A stretch of DNA of 25,714 nucleotides from Chara braunii (GCA_003427395.1 BFEA01000329.1:694267-719980); one strand, 5' to 3'; counted from the stretch's first letter, positions 1 through 9,044 are shown. The notes: generated by a model from the sequence alone, not told the origin. Made by a program: numbers and translations.

Positions 1-61
<61 letters not shown>

Positions 62-95
62 CGCTCGCGCGCGCGCGCACGCACACACACTTTTC
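1..95. repeat. (TC)n microsatellite grading into CG/CA repeats
   Basis: Uninterrupted TC dinucleotides fill positions 1-58, followed by short GCTC, CG and CA runs to about position 91. The window starts inside the repeat, so its full length is unknown. Confidence 0.95.
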
Positions 96-119
96 TCTCT
101 CTTTTCAAACTCACTGGAC

Positions 120-618
120 GGTGGAAATTCAGAGTATGGGCCTCAGGCCCTCAGTACACTATTCACAGAGCATGAGCCTTTCTTTTCCGCCTCTTGCATT
201 TTTGCACGTTCACATCGGCCGTTTGGTTTTCCCTAGGCGTTACTTTTTCACGCATCCAGTCTTCATTTTTTGGGGGGATGTCTTGGGCAGTGTCAGGAGT
301 GGGTGTCTGAAGAATCCAACGGACCAAACGAGTGCAATCGCGAGGACAACATCAAATCGCAGTGCATCAGAAGGAAATTTGTTTACATTGAACATCCTGC
401 ATCATTCCATCGGATGCCCGCCCAGAACAGCAGCAAAACAACTACATGGCAGCCATTGAGATTGGCAAAAGTTGGCCCTGAGAGCAAATGGAGGCCGCCA
501 ATTTTGACATTTAAGGGCTAGAAATGCAGGAGAACTGACCACGGGGCGTTACAAAGGGCTGTCAGAATTTGGCCCACAGCGGGTAGACTTCACTGCGTGT
601 GGTTGATATTCCTTCAGT
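120..618. other. Unassigned sequence
   Basis: Two overlapping plus-strand open frames exist here, but their translations have no recognisable domain and look like chance frames. No RNA gene or repeat was recognised. Confidence 0.4.
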
Positions 619-633
619 ACTGCTTTGTATTCC
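619..633. repeat. Target-site duplication of U6 copy, left
   Basis: ACTGCTTTGTATTCC is identical to positions 747-761 and lies against the A-rich tail of the minus-strand U6 copy. Confidence 0.85.
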
Positions 634-746
634 TTTTCTTTTTATAAAAAATTGGGCCATTTCTCGATTTATGCATGTCATTCTTGCGCAGGGGCCATGC
701 TACTCTTCTCTGTATCGTTCCAATTTCAACGGATGTCCCAAAGGAC
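634..746 (-). pseudogene. U6: U6 snRNA retropseudogene (full-length 5' end)
   Basis: On the minus strand the sequence begins GTCCTTTGGGACATCC, the 5' stem-loop of plant U6 snRNA. It continues through AATTGGAACGATACAGAGAA, GCATGGCCCCTGCGCAAG (the region that pairs with U4/U2) and AAATCGAGAAATGGCCC, ending in a six-T tract. A short A-rich tail (ATAAAAAGAAAA) follows the T tract. The copy is bounded exactly by 15-bp direct repeats (619-633 and 747-761), so it entered as reverse-transcribed U6 RNA, probably by LINE machinery. Substitutions such as GAAGAGTAGC and GAATGACATGC separate it from canonical U6. No plant upstream sequence element (TCCCACATC) is visible upstream, so it is probably not expressed. 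Confidence 0.88.
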
Positions 747-761
747 ACTGCTTTGTATTCC
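747..761. repeat. Target-site duplication of U6 copy, right
   Basis: ACTGCTTTGTATTCC lies directly against the first base of the U6 sequence and matches 619-633 exactly. Confidence 0.85.
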
Positions 762-1284
762 AATCATTCCTGACTTGAAAATTTTATAATCGCAGCAGTC
801 GAGGTCGGCCCCAAGTAGACCCTAACCATAAATAATAATAGCAATGATAATCGTATGGGGAAATACCTGTCGAAAAGGAGCGCAGGGCAAAGGAGCGCAG
901 GGCAACATTGATAAAGTGGAACAGAGCAGAATATTTTTTCATTCCTTGAGAAAGAGTGTTTGGCTGCAAATTGAACCAACAATGAAATAACATGAATAAT
1001 GAATGATCATCATAAAATGTCCAATCTTCAACTACTCAACCATTTTAATAATCCCTCTTCGGTAACCTTCTACTGTTACCAGTACTACCTTACTCCTTTC
1101 TCCACAAAGCCCCAGGTATGTTTACCAACGCACACTCGCTATCATATAAAGATGATGTCATGCACCTCCAAGACAGCGATTCTCACATCTGTGTCTCCAG
1201 TGCTGGACTCCTGAAGTGTAGTAAGTACAGACCTCCACTGACACCAAGTAAACATCTGCAGCCTCATTCTACAAAGAGTGTCTA
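762..1284. other. Unassigned sequence with a 15-bp tandem duplication
   Basis: No coding signature is visible. A unit AAGGAGCGCAGGGCA occurs twice in tandem near 876-905. Short open frames on both strands have no recognisable motif. Confidence 0.4.
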
Positions 1285-1562
1285 CAATCGCCCGTCGCCA
1301 GTAGCGCCGCTAGCTCGTGCCGTCTGAGTTCGATAGTAGAGAGCCCCGGCGCGGCGATCAGGCAAGCGCTGATCCAGGGTTGATACTCCCGTGTGTGAGT
1401 TGGTCGAGGTTGAGAGCTGTCCTTGATTGTCTCCTGTGTCGTGCGTGAGTCCACTTCGTCGGCAGGTAGGGTGAACTCGGCGCATGCACCCTCCTGTCGG
1501 GCACCCTTCCTCAAGCACTGCGGCCCCCATCCCACACAACCTTCGAGAAAAAAAAAAAAAAG
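1285..1562 (+). mobile_element. Possible SINE-like retroposon with poly(A) tail
   Basis: A GC-rich stretch of roughly 260 bp ends in about 14 A residues (1549-1562). Near its left end is GAGTTCGATAG (about 1327), which resembles a pol III B box, as expected of a tRNA-derived SINE. Short similar sequences lie on each side (AAGAGTGTCTAC at about 1275 and AAGAGTCTATAG after the A tract) but are imperfect. No clear A box was found and the left boundary is a guess. Confidence 0.3.
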
Positions 1563-2485
1563 AGTCTATAGAGTGCCACATAAGCTCCCTTGCTACTAGT
1601 AACTTAGCTACTACCTATGGCAGTTTTCTTAATCAGATTACTAGCTCTTCGAGAATTAAGTGGAGCTTTTTCTGCTCTCGGTCTCAGCTTGCACCAGCAA
1701 GCCCTTGGCCTTATTGATGTGCACCTCCTCTGTCATTCCCACCTTGTTGTGTTGAGCTAACAGAGCTCTGTAGCCCTCGGGTTACCATGCTCGAGTACTT
1801 ACTTGGCCTACCAACCCTACACCACTTGCTAGAACCTAGACCTAGACCAAGGCGATGACTCACTCCCAATAGAACTGCACCGGATACTTCTGCAGATTGT
1901 ATCAGACTGCTTTACTATTTGGCACGTTTCGAGAGTTTGATTAAACTCATGCCTGGGTTGCAATGAGTCTCAAACAAGCAAGCATAGGCATGATGTTTGT
2001 AATTTCCAACAAGCTTGAAGGTCCACAGCAATAGGACCCTCACACACTCTTGCCGTTTCGACTATCTGCAAATCCCTGACAAGTGAAAAGTGGGTCGCAT
2101 ACGACGATATTCCGTGAGACACCAGGAGGACAATAGGCCTACAGGAGTGGCTCAGTACTTAGCCAAGGCTCGTGGTCCCCTGCATGTGTCCGAATTGAGA
2201 GGCAGCGTCTCCTGATGGCATCAAAAGCAAGTGCTTGCAAGGCCTTAAAAACAATTGCACCTCACGTAGCAAAACAAATTTGTTTCACACTATGTGGAGC
2301 GATTGTTATTCAGCTGTGCAATACCTCTGCTCAACATGTTTGCATCTTGTGGTGTGTGAGAGAGAAAGAGCCTCATGCGGCATGCACGGATAAGAGAGAG
2401 ACGAGAGGGAAAGGGGGCAGTTGATGTAACGCCCATGGCAATCGCCTCCAAAGACATGAAGGGGGGTGGGAAGAGAGGAAGAGAG

Positions 2486-2487
<2 letters not shown>
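1563..2487. other. Unassigned sequence
   Basis: No gene, RNA or mobile-element signature was recognised. The short open frame at 2215-2424 lacks any domain. Confidence 0.4.
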
Positions 2488-2490
<3 letters not shown>

Positions 2491-2569
<79 letters not shown>

Positions 2570-2570
2570 N

Positions 2571-2619
<49 letters not shown>
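2491..2619. repeat. (GA)n microsatellite
   Basis: About 129 bp of GA dinucleotides, interrupted only by an N at 2570. Arg-Glu and Leu-Ser repeat frames on either strand are artefacts of the repeat. Confidence 0.97.
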
Positions 2620-2622
<3 letters not shown>

Positions 2623-2844
2623 ACCGGGCTCACTCCATTCTAATCCTCCCTGTGCGCCCCCCAACCTTCCCCTCCCTCCCTGCCACAGGTGAAACTGTGG
2701 CAGGAACCACATGATCATCATAAATTGAGCTCCTATCTTCTGAATTTGAGCTCCATTCGGTCAAAGTATGGACGTCCATGAGGGAATATTTGCTTCAGAT
2801 ACTGATGTTTCTAACTGGTTAAAGCGTCCAGGGAACGTGCTTCA

Positions 2845-2967
2845 AAGACATCCGTTAAAATTGGAACGATACAGAGAATGAAGATTAGAATGACCCCTGC
2901 GCAAGGATGACACACGTAAATCGAGAAATGGTCCAAAATGGACAAAAAAAAAAAAAAAAAAAAAAAA
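2845..2967 (+). pseudogene. U6: U6-derived retroposon with poly(A) tail
   Basis: The plus strand shows GACATCCGTTAAAATTGGAA, CGATACAGAGAA, CCCCTGCGCAAGGATGACAC and AAATCGAGAAATGGTCC, all diagnostic of plant U6 snRNA, then a short extra ATGGAC and 24 A residues (2944-2967). Compared with canonical U6 there is a small insertion after GAGAA, and the 5' stem-loop is altered or missing. The poly(A) tail marks reverse-transcription-mediated insertion. Imperfect flanking repeats are present: 2968-2990 resembles both 2824-2844 and 2774-2797, so the 5' boundary is uncertain. It cannot be a normal pol III gene, because A residues replace the T terminator. Confidence 0.85.
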
Positions 2968-2990
2968 GTGTCCGGGGAATACTTGCTTCA

Positions 2991-3493
2991 CATCCAAATG
3001 TCTCTCGTTGGTGGAGAAGGCTCCCTTTTGCATCTCGTTTCGTTTTCTGCTTTTCTTCCTGTTTTCTTGCGATTTTTCCTCCCATCCTGTTATCACAGTA
3101 CTATTCTTACAGGGAGACCATTCCCACTTTTGTTTTGGTTTTTGTTCTTTTCTTCAGTTTGTGTCTCAGTTTCTTTCTCTGTTTAGGGGGTTGTAGTACC
3201 GTTCTACCCTTTTTCCAAACACACATGGCAGGCCCGAGCCACAAGGGCATCACCATGAAATGGCAGAGGCATTGTCAAGGTGCAGTACATCATGCACACT
3301 CTGGCATCGCACCAGGGTGCTATACCTTCAGCCTCCTACTCACTGCAAGGGGGGGCACAGCTAAAAATAGCGAAGTTAACACCCATGCCAGTCAGTGAGG
3401 CCATACCATATGTGCTATGTGATTAAATTATAGACCACAAAATGGTCTACGGCATGAGAAAGGGCAAAAGGTTCAATAAAGCATGCAATTGAA
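2991..3493. other. Unassigned sequence
   Basis: A pyrimidine-rich plus-strand open frame covers most of this stretch (to 3398) but is shared with the U6 poly(A) region and has no domain. Nothing else was recognised. Confidence 0.4.
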
Positions 3494-3509
3494 GTAGGTC
3501 TAAGCTAAA

Positions 3510-3540
<31 letters not shown>

Positions 3541-3650
3541 AAGAAGACTACAGCTTAGACCTACGTCTTCTTCTTCTTCTTCTTCTTCTTCTTCTTCTTC
3601 TTCTTCTTCTTCTTCGTCGTCGTCGTCGTCGTCTTCTTCTTCTTCTAGCA
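3494..3650. repeat. Inverted-repeat flanked (AAG)n / (CTT)n tract
   Basis: GTAGGTCTAAGCT (3494-3506) and its exact reverse complement (3552-3564) bracket an (AAG)n tract (about 3511-3547). A complementary (CTT)n tract with an embedded (CGT)n follows (3566-3645). The strands can fold into a hairpin whose AAG loop can pair with the adjacent CTT tract. Confidence 0.85.
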
Positions 3651-3922
3651 GGCGATTCAACCAAGCCTTAAATTGATACAGTGCACACTGCTGCCCATGG
3701 ATTAAAGCAATCAATCAATAGAAAACAGACGATGATGCTGGGACGACAAAACATTGATTCCAAATGTGATTGTTGAGACGGAACTACCTTTGCAACTTAA
3801 TCAGGAAAATGGTTGAATTCGTCATTTTTTCATGGTTGGTCCCTGCCCCAAACAACCAAGCTCCTTTCACAGAGGTACAAAAAGCTTAAAGAAAACTTTG
3901 AAGAGGTTGTTCTCGGAAGGAC

Positions 3923-4474
3923 CTGTAATGTGTGTCCAAGTGTATATCAGATATCTGGAGGAAGTGCCCAATATCCACATCCGCAGCACGATAAGCCTGC
4001 TCATTCAGAATCCTTTTGCTGGAGGAACCTACACCCCCCCTTCCACCAATTTCATCGCGTCCGTCTGAAGTTTCTGGCAATATCAACTGCCAAGACTCTT
4101 TCTCAAGCTCCTCAGAGTTCATGTCAACGGATGTTGAGCGAGTTCTGCCGTCAATATCTTCGCCCATGAATTGTGCTGCCTCCATTAACCAGTCATGGTG
4201 AAGTTCTCGGGAATCTTCAGCTCCTTTAGTGTGCATGCGCTCGCTCCACTTTTCGTTTGGCGCAATGTGATAAGAGTTGTTCTGTAGGAACAGAGATCGC
4301 TTTTCCCAAAATGCAACAGAATTGCATGGACTAGGTCTGTTCCCACTTTCTGGACAGTACCGCAGAGCTGAACATACTTCCACAGCTGGGATGAGCCGAT
4401 TTGCGACCATTGCAAGGAACATGGTACCGTACTCCTGCACAATCCCCTCGCACTGCACATTTCCCATCAGTTCT
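3923..4474 (-). CDS. Exon of acid sphingomyelinase-like phosphodiesterase (saposin B + metallophosphatase start)
   Basis: The minus strand is open from 4548 to 3886. Near its start is the C-terminal half of a saposin-B domain, QCEGIVQEYG followed by VCSALRYC (cysteines at open-frame residues 33, 59 and 64). Near its end is HFLQISDIHLDTHY, the first metal-binding block (D-x-H, residues 201 and 203) of calcineurin-like phosphatases. Saposin B followed by metallophosphatase is the layout of secreted or lysosomal acid sphingomyelinases, which hydrolyse sphingomyelin or related phosphodiesters. A donor (TACAG|GT, GT at 3922-3921) directly follows the D-x-H block, and a plausible acceptor (TTTCAG, AG at 4476-4475) precedes the domain. 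This gives a 552-bp exon with phase-2 junctions on both sides. The linker of about 125 residues is acidic and low in complexity. No other exon was found, so it may be a gene with long introns or an isolated fragment. Confidence 0.62.
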
Positions 4475-4548
4475 CTGAAATCAGCCTTCACATGCTTGCC
4501 TCCCAACAACAGCCCTTTCCTTCCCCCTTCTGTGTGTATTCTGTGCAT

Positions 4549-5016
4549 GTTTTAAGCAATCCCCGCAGCAAGCCCTTTTCCACCTGTGTTCTGGACAATC
4601 ACCATAGCAACCCTTTTCCCAGCCACATGCATAGAAAATATTAGAAATCGTAATTGAATTTCTAGAAGTCTAAAACATTTTTCCATTTGGACATTTGAAA
4701 TGATTGTGATGTTCGTGCTCAAGTAGAAAACGCTTCATTGCTACAAAAAAGGCTCGCAGACCTATATTTTGAGTGGTGCACAGCTATCCACAGCTGTGGG
4801 CGTGAGTGCCAGGTGCCTACACCTATCTGCCTTTCACCACATTTTTTACCCAATATTTTGTCTGCTCTATTAGTGATACTCATTTCTTCGCATTTAGCAG
4901 GTCGGCACGGAGGAAAGGAGGAGGGGAGAGTAGGAAAAGGAAGACGGGACAATATAGGAGCAGAGTGTGCAGTATGAAAGGCAGCACCACACCAACCGTC
5001 GTGCACGCACGTGGGG

Positions 5017-5017
<1 letters not shown>
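4549..5017. other. Unassigned sequence, possible intron of the phosphodiesterase gene
   Basis: If the minus-strand exon belongs to a real gene, this is upstream intronic sequence. I found no N-terminal saposin half or signal peptide in it. Confidence 0.35.

Positions 5018-5018
<1 letters not shown>

Positions 5019-5072
<54 letters not shown>
5019..5072. repeat. (GA)n microsatellite
   Basis: About 54 bp of GA dinucleotides after a run of G. Confidence 0.97.
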
Positions 5073-5074
<2 letters not shown>

Positions 5075-6259
5075 ACTTCGTTGATTATTGGACAGATAGA
5101 AAAAAAGACAGAAACTTGTGATGTCCATGTGTGTGTGTTGTCATGTTCACTCTCTACAAAGACAGGATGGCCACGGCAGATGGTTTTGTAGGACTTTCAC
5201 CGACTCATTAGGAGATTGTGTGGGGGGGGTAATATGTTATTGTGCGATATCACACCTCATGGCATGGACTCAATGCCACATGATCTCCAATGTGAGAACA
5301 TCCGCACACCTTGGGCACGAAATTCTTGCAGCAGTGGCATGCGTCTTTCAACTATAGTGCATTGCATCAACAACCACTGAGCAGACAATAGGGCGTTTCG
5401 TGGGATTAACCATTGGTGGGTCAATCTAATACCATGCAGACTTTTGGAGCAGCCCATTGGGATAAGATTACATCTCAGATCACACTTATGCGATGAATCG
5501 CAGGTTCCAGCAGGCTGTCAGTAGTTAGGTGTTTTTTAACCTTTTTCAAGTTTTTTGTAGTTTTGAGTCCCCCGGGGTTGGACCCCTAACTCGGAGTCAG
5601 TTTTGAGGTCCCCAGGCGTTGATCCCCGAACCTGTCCCTTACAGGGACTTGTCTTTGCTGCTGTAGAGCTTAGGCCGTAGCTTTTATTTTTCCTTTTTGC
5701 CTGTTTGTAGTCTAGATTCAGGGAGTCTGTCTACTCGGTACTAATAGTCCGGTAGGCCATGAAGTCAGTCGAAGTATTCTGGAATGTTACAAAAGAGTCG
5801 AGGCAAAGGGGAAATATGTTCTTTCCTTCATTTCTTTACACAAGTGTTGGAGGAGAGGTCACGTTGTCTTGCGCTGCGCTATTCTTCCAGGCAGCACAGC
5901 ATCGTCATATGGAGTGAAGACTGGCGGCCATATCTGGCATGTCCCTGCTGTCATCAGGAGGGCTGGGCCTTCAGGGTTTCAGCGCCATTGGCGCCCCCTC
6001 TCCACTGTGTATCTGTTGGGATTTTGGGCAGCTGCCACGAAGCAGCCTCTTCCCACTGTCTTCTTCAACTGGCAGGATGCCATGTTTCATTGAGCTGGTG
6101 TTCTTCTTCTTCGTCTTGGGAGCTGTGCTCTCTGCTGAGTTGCCACTTCATCTGCTGTGGGCTTCTTGAGTGGCACAGAGTGACGTGTTGTATTCAGGAG
6201 GTTGTGGGGCACTGACGGGCTAGACAGGGTGGGCGCATAGCAGCACCATAGCTGAGGCT
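5073..6259. other. Unassigned sequence, possibly part of an LTR
   Basis: No coding domain is recognisable; the 143-codon frame at 5784-6215 looks like chance. A roughly 40-bp unit beginning GTTTTGAG and rich in CCCC/GGGG is repeated imperfectly at about 5561-5640. If the LTR ending at 6575 is long, this stretch could be its U3 region. Confidence 0.35.
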
Positions 6260-6575
6260 TGTTGTAGAGGGAGGAAGGAGAAGACTCCCAACTACTTCGA
6301 TGAAATATTGTAAATAAATTAAAATAATTGGTTTCTGGGTGTTAATAACGTGGTTGGGATTCTTGGAAGAAACAATGTGTTGATTGGCTGGACGGAGCGG
6401 GGTATTAATTAGAATTGATTAATTGTGATTCTGTTTTTGGTTTTAAGCGCTTCTGCTGTGTATCCTCCCATTCGGTGTGGTGTGAATTGCTCTCTCCAAG
6501 ATCCCTTGTCATTGTGCATGTGTATGGGAACGTGTGGATGCCATGCTGTATCTCGTTTCAATCAGGCACACAACA
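6260..6575 (+). mobile_element. Right end of an LTR (left boundary uncertain)
   Basis: The segment ends CACACAACA, two bases before an initiator-Met primer-binding site, which is the normal 5' LTR to PBS junction. TGTTGTAG at 6260 would pair as a terminal inverted repeat with the CAACA end and give a 316-bp LTR. TGTTG also occurs at about 6187 and 6368, and a longer LTR reaching to about 5.5 kb is possible. AT-rich sequence with AATAAA-like and TATA-like motifs (6308-6425) fits an LTR promoter or polyadenylation region. No matching 3' LTR was found in the window. Confidence 0.42.
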
Positions 6576-6577
6576 GT

Positions 6578-6589
6578 TGGTATCAGAGC
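6578..6589 (+). other. Primer-binding site, initiator tRNA-Met type
   Basis: TGGTATCAGAGC is complementary to the 3' end of plant initiator tRNA-Met and is the commonest PBS of plant LTR retrotransposons. The same 12 bases occur at 15185-15196 in the gypsy element. Confidence 0.72.
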
Positions 6590-7458
6590 CACGACAGCGT
6601 GCATCCAGGGGACTAATTAGTTTGCAATCTGTCATCCAGGGGACTAATTAGTTTGCAATCTGTCGGCGGTTGGCGTTGTGGGGCAGTGCCCCGTAGTCTT
6701 CAACAACATCGGCGATGACAGTTGTCGATTGATTGGTACGCACGGGGGAGAAAACGAGTTAAAAAAAAAAAAAAAGTGGTCTCCCGGCTTGAGTTTGGCC
6801 CTGTTGCTAATTGGGACGTCAACCCTAATTAGCCTTCCGGTGACCTGAGGACACGGCAACCCGCAAAGCGGCAGGCTTTGCCTGCTTGGCCGACCACAGG
6901 TTTTGGACGATCGCTAAAGGGTCGAATTTGCAACAAAATAATCGGTGATGCATGTGCGGTAATTAATTCGAACTTCCGGCAAGCATTCAGTTTGGCGCAG
7001 AGCAACAGTGAGTCAGCCAGACCCCTGTGTTTCGGTCAAATTTGACCGGCGGCAATCTCCAATCAAGACCTTGATCGAGTGAGTTCGTTCCAGCGACCTG
7101 TGCCTCTGACCTCAGTCTGTCAAAACTGGTCTGTCAGCTCTGTCAGTCTGAGGTCCGTCTAGAGGCCATCGAGTGTTTGTTAGTCTGCTTGTCGTTAGTA
7201 GGTTGTCAACGGTTTGACTTCCCTTCTGACCATAGCCGGCAGTTGACCGTGATCTTTGAGCCTGCACACAGGCTGTGTCTGCGGTTCCCGTTCTGTCTGT
7301 TGGTCTGTCCTGTCAGAGTCTGTCATGTCAGATCTGACATCAGTCCAGTCCATGATGTCAGTCCTAAATGGTCTGTCAGTCGTGTCAGAACCGCCCATGC
7401 AGTAATTCTGTGTTGACAGTCCAATAAAGCCCACACAGCTTATCTGCTGGTCTGCAGC
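6590..7458 (+). other. Leader-like sequence after the PBS, no gag found
   Basis: This is probably the internal leader of the LTR element. It contains an exact 31-bp tandem duplication (6602-6632 and 6633-6663), a short A tract (about 6761-6775), and a segment with many CTGTCAG/TGTCAG motifs (7070-7400). No gag-like frame is present. The LINE 3' end at about 7460 may interrupt the element. Confidence 0.4.
6602..6663. repeat. 31-bp perfect tandem duplication
   Basis: A unit beginning CATCCAGGGGACTAATTAG occurs at 6602-6632 and again at 6633-6663 without change. Confidence 0.95.
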
Positions 7459-7486
7459 CTTTTTTTTTTTTCTATTTTTTATTAAT

Positions 7487-7532
7487 AAAAACGCCCCCCT
7501 CAAAAAAAAAAAAAAAAAAAACGCCCCCCTCA
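7487..7532. repeat. Poly(A) run between 16-bp direct repeats
   Basis: AAAAACGCCCCCCTCA occurs at 7487-7502 and 7517-7532, overlapping a run of 19 A residues (7502-7520). It could be slippage or a minimal retro-insertion consisting only of tail. Confidence 0.8.
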
Positions 7533-7582
7533 GTGTTAGTGATGCTGATGAGAGCAGACACCACTAGCACCTGGGGGGGCGG

Positions 7583-7638
7583 CTCCATCTATTAGCAGGG
7601 AGCATCACCTGCTGGAAAACGGGTCCAGCGTCCCATAT
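7583..7638 (-). promoter_or_regulatory. Conserved LINE 3'-end hairpin block
   Basis: Read on the minus strand, ATATGGGACGCTGGACCC and CCAGCAGGTGATGCTCCC closely match 12338-12394 on the plus strand at the end of the nested insertion. Each can form a short AGCA/TGCT stem. Conserved 3' hairpins of this sort are recognised by the RT in some LINE families; this role is inferred here. Confidence 0.55.
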
Positions 7639-7895
7639 ACAAAATGAATGAAGCATATCAGGAAAAAGATGTGGAGGGTTCGTCCCAGCATTGATTACCC
7701 GGGAATCCAGGGTATTAACTGAGCAGGAGATTAGAAAGGGGGGTGGAGAATCTCTTCACCCGAAAACAGGCGCCAGATACTAACTGTTACACAGTAATTC
7801 TTTGCCCCCCTCATTGATTAGTCTGGTAACCTGAGTATTGAACTGAGCAAAATATCAGAAATGCCAGAAAAGGCAACACACCGATGAGACTCTCT

Positions 7896-9044
7896 TTAAG
7901 CGCCTGCATACCAAGTGGTCTCAACCATTGAGCTTGCTGATGGCGGAAAGGGATCAGGGAAATCAGAGAGAGGCCGCAATGGGGTGGAGGAGTCAATTCT
8001 AGTCCAATCATGAAACTGAAGGTGGTAGTCCCTTTCAAAACTTCCCTTATTCCCTCCCTCCCCTCCCTCCCCCCTTTTCCATTGCACATTCGCTATCAAC
8101 CCCCCATGCTCCCCTCCCAGCCAGTCATTACAGAAGGATTGGATTTGCAATTTGACTTGTGTTCTTGAGTGTAAAAAGGCTATTTTTTCCTTAACCTTAT
8201 CCCATTGAACCATGAGGTCAACCTGAATCTGTTGCTTGATTGCTTCTATAATGGCAGGTGCCTCAAGGCGAACTCCTTCCATCTCCCTAGTGCATCTTTT
8301 CCACCAGATTGCCCAAAAGATTGCTCTTCGTCCCACAGTGAACATATTTCTCTCAAAATTGCTCGCCTGTTCCGACTGCCAGGTTTCACACAGAATTGAT
8401 TTCCAGTCCCATGGCCAAGGGGTTGATGCGCCTAACAGGCGCCACACTCGATCCCACCATCTCCATAACCAAACTGACCCAGGGCACTGCAAAAAGATGT
8501 GTTCAATTGTCTCAGGTATCCGCCTGGCGGGGTATGATGTCACACATAGTTTACACCAGGGGAGAGATAGGCCCTTCTGTTCCAAGGATGTGCGGTCAAT
8601 CAGCCAATCATTTGTGGGTAGGCAACGGTGCTCCACTTGCCATTGTAAGGATGCAATCTTGGCTGGTAGTGATTTACTGAGCCTGAACCATTTGATATGC
8701 ATCAGGGCATTCCTTTCCAGATTTAGAAGCCTGATCCAACGATCCATTGCCACATCCTTTAGATTCACCCTTGGACGTAGCAGACGGTAGGCTCCTTTAA
8801 CTGTCATTGAGAAAATTTGTCATTTTCCTGTTCTACCTCTGCCAAGCCGGTTAGTCCAGACCCAAGAGGCCGGATCAAAGGCTAGGTGTGCTATTGAGGT
8901 GTCGGGTCTAAACACCCACCACTGTTCTCCTTCATCAAGCACCCTAATTCGAAAGATTTCCTCTTCTTTAAACCACCTTGTCTCATCTGGGTCTGTCCTG
9001 ACCAACCGATTTTTGTTCCTAATTTGAACGAGATTTACCAACAC
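7896..9044 (-). pseudogene. LINE reverse transcriptase C-terminal region with zf-RVT zinc finger
   Basis: Two in-frame minus-strand segments are separated by one TGA (8822-8820). The first contains RNKNRLVR and WVWTNRLGRGR. The second, from 8807, begins with a typical plant LINE block (MTVKGAYRLL), then a zf-RVT domain at about residues 30-120 with HRCLPTNDWLIDR, a CKLC pair and the ETIEHIFLQC histidine/cysteine pair (C85, C88, H103, C108). This domain follows the RT in plant L1-type ORF2 proteins and probably helps bind template RNA. The tail continues about 180 residues before the stop. The upstream RT part of the same reading frame is at 12444-13627, on the far side of the insertion. Confidence 0.85.

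Noticed and set aside
634-746. Functional U6 snRNA gene
   Set aside because: Precise 15-bp flanking duplication, A-rich tail after the T tract, substitutions in conserved positions and no plant upstream element point to a retropseudogene. A TATA-like sequence upstream is about 40 bp from the start and lies in target DNA.
2375-2633. Arg-Glu and Leu-Ser repeat proteins
   Set aside because: Translations of the GA microsatellite.
3813-4555. Plus-strand open frames of 61-118 codons
   Set aside because: They are antisense shadows of the minus-strand sphingomyelinase-like exon and show no domain.
5784-6215. 143-codon plus-strand open frame
   Set aside because: Cys/Ser/Leu-rich without a recognisable domain, beside an LTR junction; most likely chance.
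7540-7640. Hammerhead-ribozyme-like motif (CTGATGAG...GAAAAC)
   Set aside because: The core strings are present, but stem II would need a loop of about 50 nt with a G-G mismatch at its base, and no proper stem III with a cleavage triplet follows. The region is better explained as the LINE 3' end.
8205-8790. Plus-strand open frame of 184 codons and neighbours
   Set aside because: Antisense to the LINE zf-RVT coding region, which carries real motifs on the minus strand.
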